From: an uncultured Pseudomonadota bacterium
Lineage (GTDB): Bacteria; Pseudomonadota; Gammaproteobacteria; Burkholderiales; Casimicrobiaceae
Length of the DNA: 14,695 nucleotides
Assembly: GCA_937958295.1 (NCBI GenBank)
Contig: CALFEY010000154.1
Location: forward strand, 1-14,695
Direction of reading: 5' to 3'
The notes below the pieces were generated by a model. The model searched no databases, had not been told where the DNA came from, and saw only the letters and a list, made by a program, of their open reading frames with translations. Positions within the stretch are counted from its first letter, which is position 1. Each line of letters opens with the position of its first letter. Below are positions 1 to 7,210 of the stretch, in pieces. Made by a program: the position numbers and the translations under genes.

Positions 1-1
1 G

Positions 2-184
2 GTGGATCTGCAGGCCCTGCCCGACCTGGCCCCGCACTTCGCGGGCTGCTTCGGCCTGCCCGATGCGCCGATGGATCTCGCGACGTGCATCGCGCAGGCG
101 CCCGCGCTCGTCGAGGCGCGGGGCTTCGCGCTCGGCCGCATGCTGGACGCGCGGCGCGGGCAGCGCGCCGGCGCTGTGGAATAA
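2..184 (+). CDS. C-terminal end of an unrecognised protein (5' end outside window)
   Basis: This open frame enters from the left edge and stops at TAA 182-184, giving 60 visible residues. Third codon positions are almost all G or C, as in the neighbouring genes, so it is very probably the end of a real gene. The GTG at position 2 need not be the start. The visible protein is rich in Ala, Leu and Pro and ends in a basic stretch (MLDARRGQR) typical of a loose C-terminus; I see no diagnostic motif. It lies 48 bases upstream of matB on the same strand and could be co-transcribed with it. It does not resemble the C-terminus of malonyl-CoA decarboxylase, the usual MatB partner. Function unknown. 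Confidence 0.6.
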   Translation: MDLQALPDLAPHFAGCFGLPDAPMDLATCIAQAPALVEARGFALGRMLDARRGQRAGAVE

Positions 185-232
185 TCGCGCGGCCTTCCGT
201 GGTTTCACCCGCCGCTCGCGGGGTCAATCGTG

Positions 233-1729
233 ATGAACGCCAATCTCTACTCCCTCATCGAGCGGCATGCGCCGCCCGGCACCGAGCAGCCTTGCCTGGT
301 GCTGCCGCACGGCCCGGTCGTGCACTACGACGACCTGTTCGCGGCCGCGGCGCAGGTGGCCCACGCGCTCGTGGCCGCCGGCTGCGTGCCGGGGGATCGC
401 GTGGCCGTGCAGGTCGACAAGCACTGGCACGTGCTCGCGCTCTACCTCGGGTGCCTGCGCGCCGGGCTTGTGTACCTGCCGCTCAACACCGGCTACCAGC
501 GCGCCGAGCTCGAGTACTTCTTCGCCGATGCGAAGCCGCGCGTGATCGTGTGCAACCCCGACCACCTCGGCGTCATCGCCGCACTCGAGCAGCATGCCAC
601 CGTGCTCACGCAGGCCGAGCTCATGGATCGCGCGGCAAGCAAGCCCGCAGCGTTCGACACGGTGCACCGCGGGCCGGACGATCTCGCGGCGATCCTCTAC
701 ACGTCGGGGACGACTGGTCGCTCGAAGGGCGCCATGATCACCCACCGCAACCTCGCGTCGAACGCCCTGACGCTGGTCGAGGAGTGGGGCTTCACCCGCG
801 GCGACGTGCTGCTGCATGCGCTGCCCATCTACCACGTGCACGGCCTTTTCGTGGCCATCCACTGCGTGCTCATGTCGGGCGCGCGCATGCTGTGGCTGGC
901 GAAGTTCGACGCGCGCGAGGTGGTGTCGCTACTGCCCCGGGCCACCGTGCTCATGGGCGTGCCCACCTTCTACACTCGCCTGCTGAGCGAGGCCTCCTTC
1001 ACCCGAGCGGCCTGCGCCAACGTGCGGCTGTTCGTTTCGGGCTCGGCGCCGCTGCTCGCTGAGACCTTCGAGGCCTTCGAGGACCTCACCGGCCACCGGA
1101 TCCTCGAGCGCTACGGCATGACGGAGGCGGGGATGATCACCTCGAACCCGCTTGCAGGACCGCGCCTGGCCGGCACCGTGGGCCCGGCGCTGCCGGGCAT
1201 CGACGTTCGCCTCGTCGACGAAGCGGGCAGGCCCTGCACGGGCGAGGCGATCGGCAGCGTGGAAGTGCGTGGGCCCAACATCTTCGCGGGCTACTGGCAG
1301 ATGCCGGAGAAGACGCATGCGGAGTTCACCGCCGATGGCTACTTCCGCACCGGCGACATGGGGCAGTGGGCCGACGCCGGCACGCCTTGCTCCTACCTGC
1401 GCATCGTGGGCCGCGCGAAGGATCTCATCATCACCGGTGGCCTCAATGTGTATCCCAAGGAAATCGAGGAACGGATCGACGCGATGAACGGCGTGACGGA
1501 GTCAGCGGTGGTCGGTATCCCGGACCCGGACTTCGGCGAAGCGGTGGCCGCCGTGGTGGTGCGCTCGCCCGGCTGCGTGCTCACCGAGTCGGGTGTGATC
1601 GCGGCGCTCAAGGGCGAGATCGCGAGTTTCAAGGTGCCCAAGCGCGTGGTCTTCGTCGACGACCTGCCGCGCAACGCAATGGGCAAGGTGCAGAAGGCCG
1701 TGCTGCGCGAGAAGCTGGCCGCCGGCTAG
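233..1729 (+). CDS. matB: Malonyl-CoA synthetase (MatB), ANL-superfamily acyl-CoA ligase
   Basis: This 498-residue cytoplasmic enzyme belongs to the AMP-forming acyl-CoA synthetases and should convert malonate, ATP and CoA to malonyl-CoA, AMP and PPi. Visible motifs are the phosphate loop YTSGTTGRSKG (156-166), the LPIYHVHGLF segment (198-207), the MatB-like KFDAREV and VLMGVPTFYTRLL stretches (224-251), ERYGMTE (292-298), the TGD and GRAKDLIITGG hinge region (373-403), and the C-terminal lysine motif NAMGKVQK (481-488). Length and sequence follow rhizobial MatB closely from the N-terminus (MNANLYSLI) to the end. A GTG at 230 is also possible, but the ATG at 233 fits the family better; the GGGG at 218-223 could serve either. 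The gene converges on tctA and is outside the oxalate operon. A related dicarboxylate (methylmalonate) cannot be excluded as substrate. Confidence 0.87.
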   Translation: MNANLYSLIERHAPPGTEQPCLVLPHGPVVHYDDLFAAAAQVAHALVAAGCVPGDRVAVQVDKHWHVLALYLGCLRAGLVYLPLNTGYQRAELEYFFADAKPRVIVCNPDHLGVIAALEQHATVLTQAELMDRAASKPAAFDTVHRGPDDLAAILYTSGTTGRSKGAMITHRNLASNALTLVEEWGFTRGDVLLHALPIYHVHGLFVAIHCVLMSGARMLWLAKFDAREVVSLLPRATVLMGVPTFYTRLLSEASFTRAACANVRLFVSGSAPLLAETFEAFEDLTGHRILERYGMTEAGMITSNPLAGPRLAGTVGPALPGIDVRLVDEAGRPCTGEAIGSVEVRGPNIFAGYWQMPEKTHAEFTADGYFRTGDMGQWADAGTPCSYLRIVGRAKDLIITGGLNVYPKEIEERIDAMNGVTESAVVGIPDPDFGEAVAAVVVRSPGCVLTESGVIAALKGEIASFKVPKRVVFVDDLPRNAMGKVQKAVLREKLAAG

Positions 1730-1758
1730 CGCCCCGCCGCACGACCCTCTCGCAACGA

Positions 1759-1785
1759 CCGCGCCGTCCGTTGCGGGCGGCGCGG
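1759..1785. terminator. Possible bidirectional hairpin terminator between matB and tctA
   Basis: A perfect 8-bp GC stem, CCGCGCCG (1759-1766) with CGGCGCGG (1778-1785), surrounds an 11-base loop in the 79-base gap between two converging genes. An alternative stem CGCAACG/CGTTGCG overlaps it. No long T-run follows on either side, so this is at best a weak intrinsic terminator. The convergent location is the main support. Confidence 0.35.
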
Positions 1786-1808
1786 CGCTTCCTCTGAGGT
1801 CAAGCGCG

Positions 1809-3326
1809 TCACGCTTCCTTCGGCGCGGGCGTGCCCCCGCCACCGCCACGGCTGCGCAGCTTGCCGACCAGCGGCCAGCACAGGATCACGAGCGCAAGCG
1901 TGACGATCGATCCCACGAGCGGATTCGACCAGAAGATGCCCATGTTGCCGCCTGACAGCAGCATCGACTGCCGGAAGGAGGTCTCCGCCATGTCCCCCAG
2001 CACGAGCGCCAGGACGAACGGCGCCAGCGGGTACTTCAACTTCTTGAACACATATCCGATCACGCCGAACACCACCATCATCACCACGTCGAACATGTTG
2101 TTGTGGACCGTATACGCGCCGATCGCGCAAATCACCACGATCACGGGCGCGATGATCGCGAACGGGATGCGCAGGATGGCCGCCCACCACGGCACGGTGG
2201 TCAGCACCACGATCAGGCCCACGATGTTGCCGAGGTACATGCTCGCGATGAGGCCCCACACGAAGTCCTTCTTCTCCACGAAGAGGAGGGGTCCCGGCTG
2301 CAGGCCCCAGATCAGGAGGCCGCCCAGCAGCACGGCGGCGGTGGGCGAGCCGGGGATGCCCAGCGTGAGCATCGGCAGCAGCGCGCTGGTGCCGGCGGCG
2401 TGCGCCGCGGTTTCCGGCGCCACCACGCCCTCGATCTCGCCTTCGCCGAACTTGTCGCGGTTCTTGGCAAAGCGGCGCGCCATGCCGTAGCTCATGAACG
2501 ATGCCGGCGTGGCGCCCCCCGGGGTGATGCCCATCCAGCAGCCGACGAGGCACGCGCGCAGCGACGTGGCCCAGTACCGCGGCAGCTCCTTCCACGTCTT
2601 CCACACGATCTTGGGGTCGATGCGCCCGCTCTTGCCCTTGAACGAGAGCCCTTCCTCCATGGTGAGGAAGATCTCCCCGAGGCCGAAGAGGCCGATCACC
2701 GCCACGAGGAAGTCAAAGCCTTGCAGAAGCGCGGGCATGCCGTAGGTCATGCGCAGCGTGCCGGTGACGGTGTCGATGCCCACGGCGGCGAGCGCGAAGC
2801 CGATCATCATCGCGGCGATCGTCTTCACCGGCGGCTCGCGCCCCATGCCCACGAAGCTGCAGAACGTGAGGAGCTGGATCGCGAAGTACTCCGGCGGCCC
2901 GAACTTCAGCGCGAACTTGGCCACCAGCGGCGCCAGGAACGTGATGAGGACGATCGCGAAGAAGGCCCCCACGAACGACGAGGTGAACGCCGCAGTGAGC
3001 GCCTCGCCGGCGCGTCCCTTCTGCGCCATGGGGTAGCCGTCGAACGTGGTGGCCACCGACCATGGCTCGCCCGGTATGTTGAACAGGATCGACGTGATGG
3101 CCCCACCGAACAGCGCGCCCCAGTAGATGCAGGACAGCATGATGATCGCCGAGGTCGGCGGCATCGTGAAGGTGAGGGGCAGGAGGATCGCGACCCCGTT
3201 CGCCCCGCCCAGCCCGGGGAGCACGCCGATCAGCACGCCCAGCAGGATGCCGACGAACATGAACAGCAGGTTCTTCCAGGTCAGGGCGACCGCGAACCCG
3301 TGCATCAGATTGCCGATGTCTTCCAC
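1809..3326 (-). CDS. tctA: Tripartite tricarboxylate transporter, large permease subunit TctA
   Basis: This 505-residue, very hydrophobic inner-membrane protein has the usual length and about a dozen membrane segments of TctA, the ion-coupled channel of TTT transporters. Family landmarks are GVLPGLGGANGVAILLPLTF (34-53), YWGALFGGAITSILFNIPGE (68-87), and, in the middle, a GITPGGATPASFMSYG loop and a GTSALLPMLTLGIPGSPTAAVLLGGL segment. The C-terminus ends in a cytoplasmic glycine-rich tail. The start is GTG at 3326, chosen because GAGGG lies 6 bases upstream and the N-terminus (VEDIGNLMHGFAVALTWKNLL) then matches known TctA proteins. It is the last gene of the operon, 84 bases after tctB. Substrate specificity comes from the binding protein; oxalate is inferred from the linked enzymes, not from this sequence. 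Confidence 0.95.
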   Translation of the reverse strand: MEDIGNLMHGFAVALTWKNLLFMFVGILLGVLIGVLPGLGGANGVAILLPLTFTMPPTSAIIMLSCIYWGALFGGAITSILFNIPGEPWSVATTFDGYPMAQKGRAGEALTAAFTSSFVGAFFAIVLITFLAPLVAKFALKFGPPEYFAIQLLTFCSFVGMGREPPVKTIAAMMIGFALAAVGIDTVTGTLRMTYGMPALLQGFDFLVAVIGLFGLGEIFLTMEEGLSFKGKSGRIDPKIVWKTWKELPRYWATSLRACLVGCWMGITPGGATPASFMSYGMARRFAKNRDKFGEGEIEGVVAPETAAHAAGTSALLPMLTLGIPGSPTAAVLLGGLLIWGLQPGPLLFVEKKDFVWGLIASMYLGNIVGLIVVLTTVPWWAAILRIPFAIIAPVIVVICAIGAYTVHNNMFDVVMMVVFGVIGYVFKKLKYPLAPFVLALVLGDMAETSFRQSMLLSGGNMGIFWSNPLVGSIVTLALVILCWPLVGKLRSRGGGGGTPAPKEA

Positions 3327-3381
3327 GCGAATCCCTCGTCAATGCGGGTGCTTAGTGCACCGTCGTATCGTTGTGCTCGAT

Positions 3382-3400
3382 CGCGCCAGCGCTTGGCGCG
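3382..3400 (-). other. Intercistronic hairpin between tctB and tctA
   Basis: A perfect 7-bp stem, CGCGCCA (3382-3388) with TGGCGCG (3394-3400) and a 5-base loop, lies just after the tctB stop in the 84-base gap before tctA. No T-run follows on the transcript, so RNA stabilisation or processing is more likely than termination. This is a structure seen by eye; its role is inferred. Confidence 0.35.
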
Positions 3401-3410
3401 CGGTCCGGTG

Positions 3411-3920
3411 CTAGAAGCCCAGCATGTGCTCGACCGGCCCCTTGGGCAGCGGCACGAGGAACCAGATCTCGAACAGGACGAAGATCACCAGTGGCACGCC
3501 CACGCTCACGCAGAGCGTGGGGAACCACTTGTACTTCCCCTGGAAGAGCATGAAGCCCGCGATGAAGATGGCCGAGGCGACGTAGATGCCGATCAGGCCG
3601 ATCAGCACGATGTAGCCGATGGTAGGCAGCAGCATCGCCAGAACCGGCTTGAAGTCGGCGTACGTCACGAACACGTTGCCGGCGTTGGCACGCCAGCGCC
3701 TGACCTGCTGGAAGACCACCCAGGCGCCGCAGGCGACGAGGATCCAGCCGATCCCGTTCGGGAAGTAACCCGACTGGGGACCGTCCTCGGCCCAGGCGGC
3801 GCCCACCCGGTGGCTGTCCACTACCACGAGGGCACCGAGAAGGGCGATGAGCACGCCCACCGCCACTTCCATCCACCGCGTCTGGATGAAGCCACTCGTC
3901 GCTTCGTTCTTCTCGGCCAT
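3411..3920 (-). CDS. tctB: Tripartite tricarboxylate transporter, small membrane subunit TctB
   Basis: This 169-residue membrane protein has the size and layout of TctB: a short polar N-terminus, a first helix (about 17-36), a loop containing GPQSGYFPNGIGW (47-59) that corresponds to the GxGYFP motif of the family, a second helix running to about residue 70, and hydrophobic segments from about 92 to 128 and 136 to 158. It forms the poorly conserved small membrane part of the TTT complex with TctA. The ATG at 3920 has AGGA 8 bases upstream and lies only 10 bases after the tctC stop, so translation of the two is probably coupled. The tctC-tctB-tctA order is the standard one for TTT operons. Confidence 0.92.
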   Translation of the reverse strand: MAEKNEATSGFIQTRWMEVAVGVLIALLGALVVVDSHRVGAAWAEDGPQSGYFPNGIGWILVACGAWVVFQQVRRWRANAGNVFVTYADFKPVLAMLLPTIGYIVLIGLIGIYVASAIFIAGFMLFQGKYKWFPTLCVSVGVPLVIFVLFEIWFLVPLPKGPVEHMLGF

Positions 3921-3930
3921 GGGCGCGGTC

Positions 3931-4935
3931 CTACTTGGCGATGAAGCCGGCTTCCTGCATGAGCTGCTTGTGGATGGTCTCCGCCTGCGACACCCAGTCC
4001 ACGAAGTCCTTGCCCACCATGAAGCTGTCCTTGAACGCGCCGTCCTCCGTGAACTTCTTCCAATCGGGCGTGGCGCGCACCTTCTTGAAGAGATCGATGT
4101 AGAAGTTGACCTGCTCCTGGGTGACGCCAGGCGCCATGAAGATGCCGCGGAGCATGAGGTACTCCACTGCGAGACCCTGCGTCTTGCACGGGGGAATGTC
4201 GCCCCACGCCTGCGTGGCCGTGATCTTGGCCGTGTACGCCATCGGGGCGCTGTCGAACACGCAAAGCGGACGCAGCGTGCCCGCGCGCCAGTGCGCCACC
4301 GCCTCGATCGGGTTGTTCACGGTGGAGTCGACGTGCTTGCCCACGAGCTGCACGGCCACGTCACCGCCGCCCTTGAAGGGGATGTAGGTCATCTTCTTGC
4401 CCACGGCCTTCTCGAGCGCCACGGTGATGATCTGGTCTTCCTGCTTGCTGCCGGTGCCCGCCATCCTGAACTTGCCGGCGTCGGCGCCCCTGATGGCCGT
4501 CATGTACTCCGCGGTGGTCTTGTACGGCGACTCGGAGTTGACCCACAGCACGAACTCGTCGAGAGCGAGCATCGCGACCGGCGTGAGGTCTTTCCAGTTG
4601 AACGGAACCCCGGTGGCGAGCGGGGTGGTGAAGAGGTTGGAGAGGGTGATGATGATCTTGTTCGCATCGCCCTTCGCGTTCTTCACCTCGAGGAAGCCTT
4701 CCGCGCCGGCGCCGCCCGACTTGTTCACGACGATGAGCGGCTGTTTCATCAGGTTGTTCTTGGCGACCACGCCCTGGATGAAACGCGCCATCTGGTCGGC
4801 GCCACCGCCAGTGCCCGCGGGCACCACGAACTCGACAGGCTTGGTGGGCTCCCACGCGGCGAAGGCAGGGAACGGGCTCGCTACGGCAACTGCAAAGCCA
4901 GCCGCGACGAACGCGCGGCGCAACGTAAAGACCAT
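3931..4935 (-). CDS. tctC: TTT transporter periplasmic substrate-binding protein (TctC/Bug family)
   Basis: This 334-residue exported binding protein starts MVFTLRRAFVAAGFAVAVASPFPAFAA, a clear signal peptide with a likely cleavage near residue 26-27. The mature part begins WEPTKPVEFVVPAGTGGGADQMAR, the Bug-family N-terminal signature, followed by VVNKSGGAGAEGF (69-81) and a C-terminal helical region. The start at 4935 is well supported by a near-ideal AGGAGG 6 bases upstream; an upstream frame extension to 5025 has no such site and would bury the signal peptide. It should deliver a carboxylate to TctAB. Because it lies in an oxc-frc operon, oxalate is the best guess, but Bug ligands cannot be read from sequence by eye. 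The ribosome site is stronger than those of the enzyme genes, fitting the need for excess binding protein. Confidence 0.93.
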   Translation of the reverse strand: MVFTLRRAFVAAGFAVAVASPFPAFAAWEPTKPVEFVVPAGTGGGADQMARFIQGVVAKNNLMKQPLIVVNKSGGAGAEGFLEVKNAKGDANKIIITLSNLFTTPLATGVPFNWKDLTPVAMLALDEFVLWVNSESPYKTTAEYMTAIRGADAGKFRMAGTGSKQEDQIITVALEKAVGKKMTYIPFKGGGDVAVQLVGKHVDSTVNNPIEAVAHWRAGTLRPLCVFDSAPMAYTAKITATQAWGDIPPCKTQGLAVEYLMLRGIFMAPGVTQEQVNFYIDLFKKVRATPDWKKFTEDGAFKDSFMVGKDFVDWVSQAETIHKQLMQEAGFIAK

Positions 4936-5014
4936 GACTATCCTCCTAGGACTTGTTGGGGTTGCGCGGCTCTTCATTGGCCCGCTCGTACCGCACTGTA
5001 CCGTCATTCGGAAA

Positions 5015-5045
5015 CGGGCGCGCAAATCCTCCGACGGCGCGCCCG
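5015..5045 (-). terminator. Hairpin between acyl-CoA synthetase and tctC (possible attenuator)
   Basis: A perfect 9-bp GC stem, CGGGCGCGC (5015-5023) with GCGCGCCCG (5037-5045) and a 13-base loop, starts about 10 bases after the synthetase stop codon on the minus-strand transcript. It is followed by TTTCC only, so it is a weak intrinsic terminator. It might give partial termination or protect the upstream enzyme mRNA. I found no convincing promoter between it and tctC. Confidence 0.35.
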
Positions 5046-5055
5046 CGCTGCAAAT

Positions 5056-7188
5056 CTACTTCACGAGCCCCGCGCCGCGCGCCCACTTGTATTTGGCGCC
5101 GAGCACCATCACGGGCATCTCCGTGGAGTACGGATAGGCGGGAATGCCGTGGTCAAACAGGTACTCCGCCGCCTCCTCCACCTCGACGTCGCCGGCGAGC
5201 GAGGCCACCACGGGCTTCTCGATGCCCTTCGCCTTGAACTCCTCCACGACTTCCGCCACGAGCTTCGCGAACACCATCGGAGGGGTAACGATCGTGTGCC
5301 AGTAGCCCAGGATCAGCGCATGGATGCGCGGGTCCTCGAGCCCCAGGCGGATCGTGTTCTGGTACGTCTTGGGCGGCTCGCCGCCCGTGATGTCGACCGG
5401 ATTGCCGGCGGCACCGAAGGGCGGGATGAACTTGCGGAAGGCCGCGTCGAGGTCGGGCGGCATCGCCATCAGCTTGAGGCCGTTGTCCACGCACGCATCG
5501 GACAGCAGCACGCCCGAGCCGCCGGCGCCGGTGATGATCACCACGTTCTCGCCCTTGGGCGTGGGCAGCTTCGGAATCGCGCGCGCGTACTCGAGCATCT
5601 CGCGCAGGGCCTTGGCGCGAATCACGCCCGACTGCCGCAGCACGTCGTCGTAGATCTTGTCGTTGCCGGCGAGCGCGCCCGTGTGCGAGCTCGCCGCCTT
5701 GGCGCCCATGCTCGTGCGGCCCGCCTTGAGCATCACGATGGGCTTCTTCTTCGACACGCGCTTGGCCACTTCCGCGAAGGCGCGGCCATCCTTCAGGTCT
5801 TCGCAGTGCTGCGCGATGATGTGCGTGTTCTCGTCCTGCTCGAAGAAGGTGAGCAGATCGTCCTCGTCGATGTCCGACTTGTTGCCGAGGCCCACGATCG
5901 CCGACACACCCATCTTGGCCGAGCGCGAGAAGCCGATGATCGCCATGCCGATGCCGCCCGACTGCGACGACAGCGCCGCGTGGCCCTTGACGTCGTAGGC
6001 CGTGCAGAACGTCGCGCAGAGGTTCTTCCACGTGTAGTAGAAGCCGTAGATGTTGGGCCCCATGAGACGCACGCCGTACTTGCGGCCGATGTCCTGGATC
6101 TCCTTCTGCCCTTCCACGTTGCCGGTCTCGGCAAAGCCCGACGGGATCAGCACGGCGCCGGGGATCTTCTTCTCGCCGCACTCGACGAGCGCCGCGGCCA
6201 CGAACTTGGCGGGAATGGCGAACACGGCCACATCGACCGTGTCCGGGATGTCCTTGACGCTCTTGTAGGCCTTCAACCCCATGATCTCGTCGGCGGACGG
6301 ATTGATCGGGAAGATCTTGCCCTTGTAGCCGCCGTTGATGAGGTTCTTCATCACCGAGTTGCCGATCTTGCCCGCTTCCACCGAGGCCCCGATCACCGCC
6401 ACCGCCTCCGGCTTCATGATGCGGTTCATGTCGCGCACGATGTCCTCGTGCTTGGGGCGGTAGCGCGCCTCCGGCGGATTCCAGTCGCACACGATACGCA
6501 CGTCCGCGGCGGTCGCACCGCTTTTCGTGGCAAACACCGGATTCAGGTCCATCTCGGAGATCTCCGGAAAATCGGAGATGAGCTGCGAGACGTTCTCGAT
6601 GAGGCCGGCAAGCGCATCACGGCTCACCGGATCGGCGCCCCGCACACCCTTCAGGATCTCCGCGGCCTGGATGCCGTCGAGCATCGACAGCGCGTCGTCC
6701 TTGGAGGCGGGGGCGAGGCGGAACGTGACGTCCTTCATCACTTCCACCAGAACGCCGCCCAGGCCGAAAGCCACGAGCTTGCCGAACGACGGATCAGTGA
6801 CCGCGCCGATGATCACTTCCTGGCCGCCGGCGAGCATCTGCTGCACCTGCACGCCAAGGAGATTGGCTTTCGCATCGTACTTCTTGGCGTTCGCCATGAT
6901 GGTGGCGAAGCCCTTCTCCACATCCTCCGCCGTCTTGACGCCCACGAGCACGCCACCCGCTTCCGTCTTGTGCAAGATCTCGGGCGAGACGATCTTCAGC
7001 ACCACCGGAAAGCCCATGCCGGAGGCGAGCTTCGCCGCCTCCGCGGACGTGGTGGCAACCCCTTCCTTGGGAACGGGAATGCCGTAGGCATCGCATACTT
7101 CCTTGCCTTCGGGCGCCGTCAGCGACGTGCGGCCCGACGCCTTCACGGCATCGAGGATCTTGCGTACTGCATTCTTGTCGTGGGCCAT
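5056..7188 (-). CDS. Fused NDP-forming acyl-CoA synthetase (ATP-grasp plus CoA-binding domains)
   Basis: This 710-residue cytoplasmic enzyme belongs to the NDP-forming acyl-CoA synthetase (acetate--CoA ligase, ADP-forming) family, which interconverts acid, ATP and CoA with acyl-CoA, ADP and Pi through a phosphohistidine. The order is beta-alpha: an ATP-grasp half (about 1-235) with ILHKTEAGGV (71-80) and the metal-binding-like MDLNPVFA (213-220), then a CoA-binding Rossmann domain (about 253-380) with VAVIGAS (263-269) and VLIPSGFAE (346-354), then ligase domains with ALSSQSGGIG (405-414) and SSHTGALAG (500-508), where His502 is the expected phosphorylated residue. His73 matches the second histidine used by ADP-forming enzymes. 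The start at 7188 has GAGG 7 bases upstream; an extension to 7242 overlaps frc. It lies 22 bases after frc, so it is part of the oxalate operon. The substrate is not proven: oxalate, formate or acetate are candidates. Confidence 0.88.
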   Translation of the reverse strand: MAHDKNAVRKILDAVKASGRTSLTAPEGKEVCDAYGIPVPKEGVATTSAEAAKLASGMGFPVVLKIVSPEILHKTEAGGVLVGVKTAEDVEKGFATIMANAKKYDAKANLLGVQVQQMLAGGQEVIIGAVTDPSFGKLVAFGLGGVLVEVMKDVTFRLAPASKDDALSMLDGIQAAEILKGVRGADPVSRDALAGLIENVSQLISDFPEISEMDLNPVFATKSGATAADVRIVCDWNPPEARYRPKHEDIVRDMNRIMKPEAVAVIGASVEAGKIGNSVMKNLINGGYKGKIFPINPSADEIMGLKAYKSVKDIPDTVDVAVFAIPAKFVAAALVECGEKKIPGAVLIPSGFAETGNVEGQKEIQDIGRKYGVRLMGPNIYGFYYTWKNLCATFCTAYDVKGHAALSSQSGGIGMAIIGFSRSAKMGVSAIVGLGNKSDIDEDDLLTFFEQDENTHIIAQHCEDLKDGRAFAEVAKRVSKKKPIVMLKAGRTSMGAKAASSHTGALAGNDKIYDDVLRQSGVIRAKALREMLEYARAIPKLPTPKGENVVIITGAGGSGVLLSDACVDNGLKLMAMPPDLDAAFRKFIPPFGAAGNPVDITGGEPPKTYQNTIRLGLEDPRIHALILGYWHTIVTPPMVFAKLVAEVVEEFKAKGIEKPVVASLAGDVEVEEAAEYLFDHGIPAYPYSTEMPVMVLGAKYKWARGAGLVK

Positions 7189-7210
7189 GTCGTTTCCTCG
7201 CTGTCGGTAA

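Noticed and set aside
2..184. Assignment of the left-edge fragment as malonyl-CoA decarboxylase (matA)
   Set aside because: Tempting because of matB, but it lacks the NYLYxxxxIExNHEAY-type C-terminal sequence of that family.
4936..5025. 30-residue N-terminal extension of TctC
   Set aside because: It would place residues before an obvious signal peptide; AGGAGG directly precedes the start at 4935.
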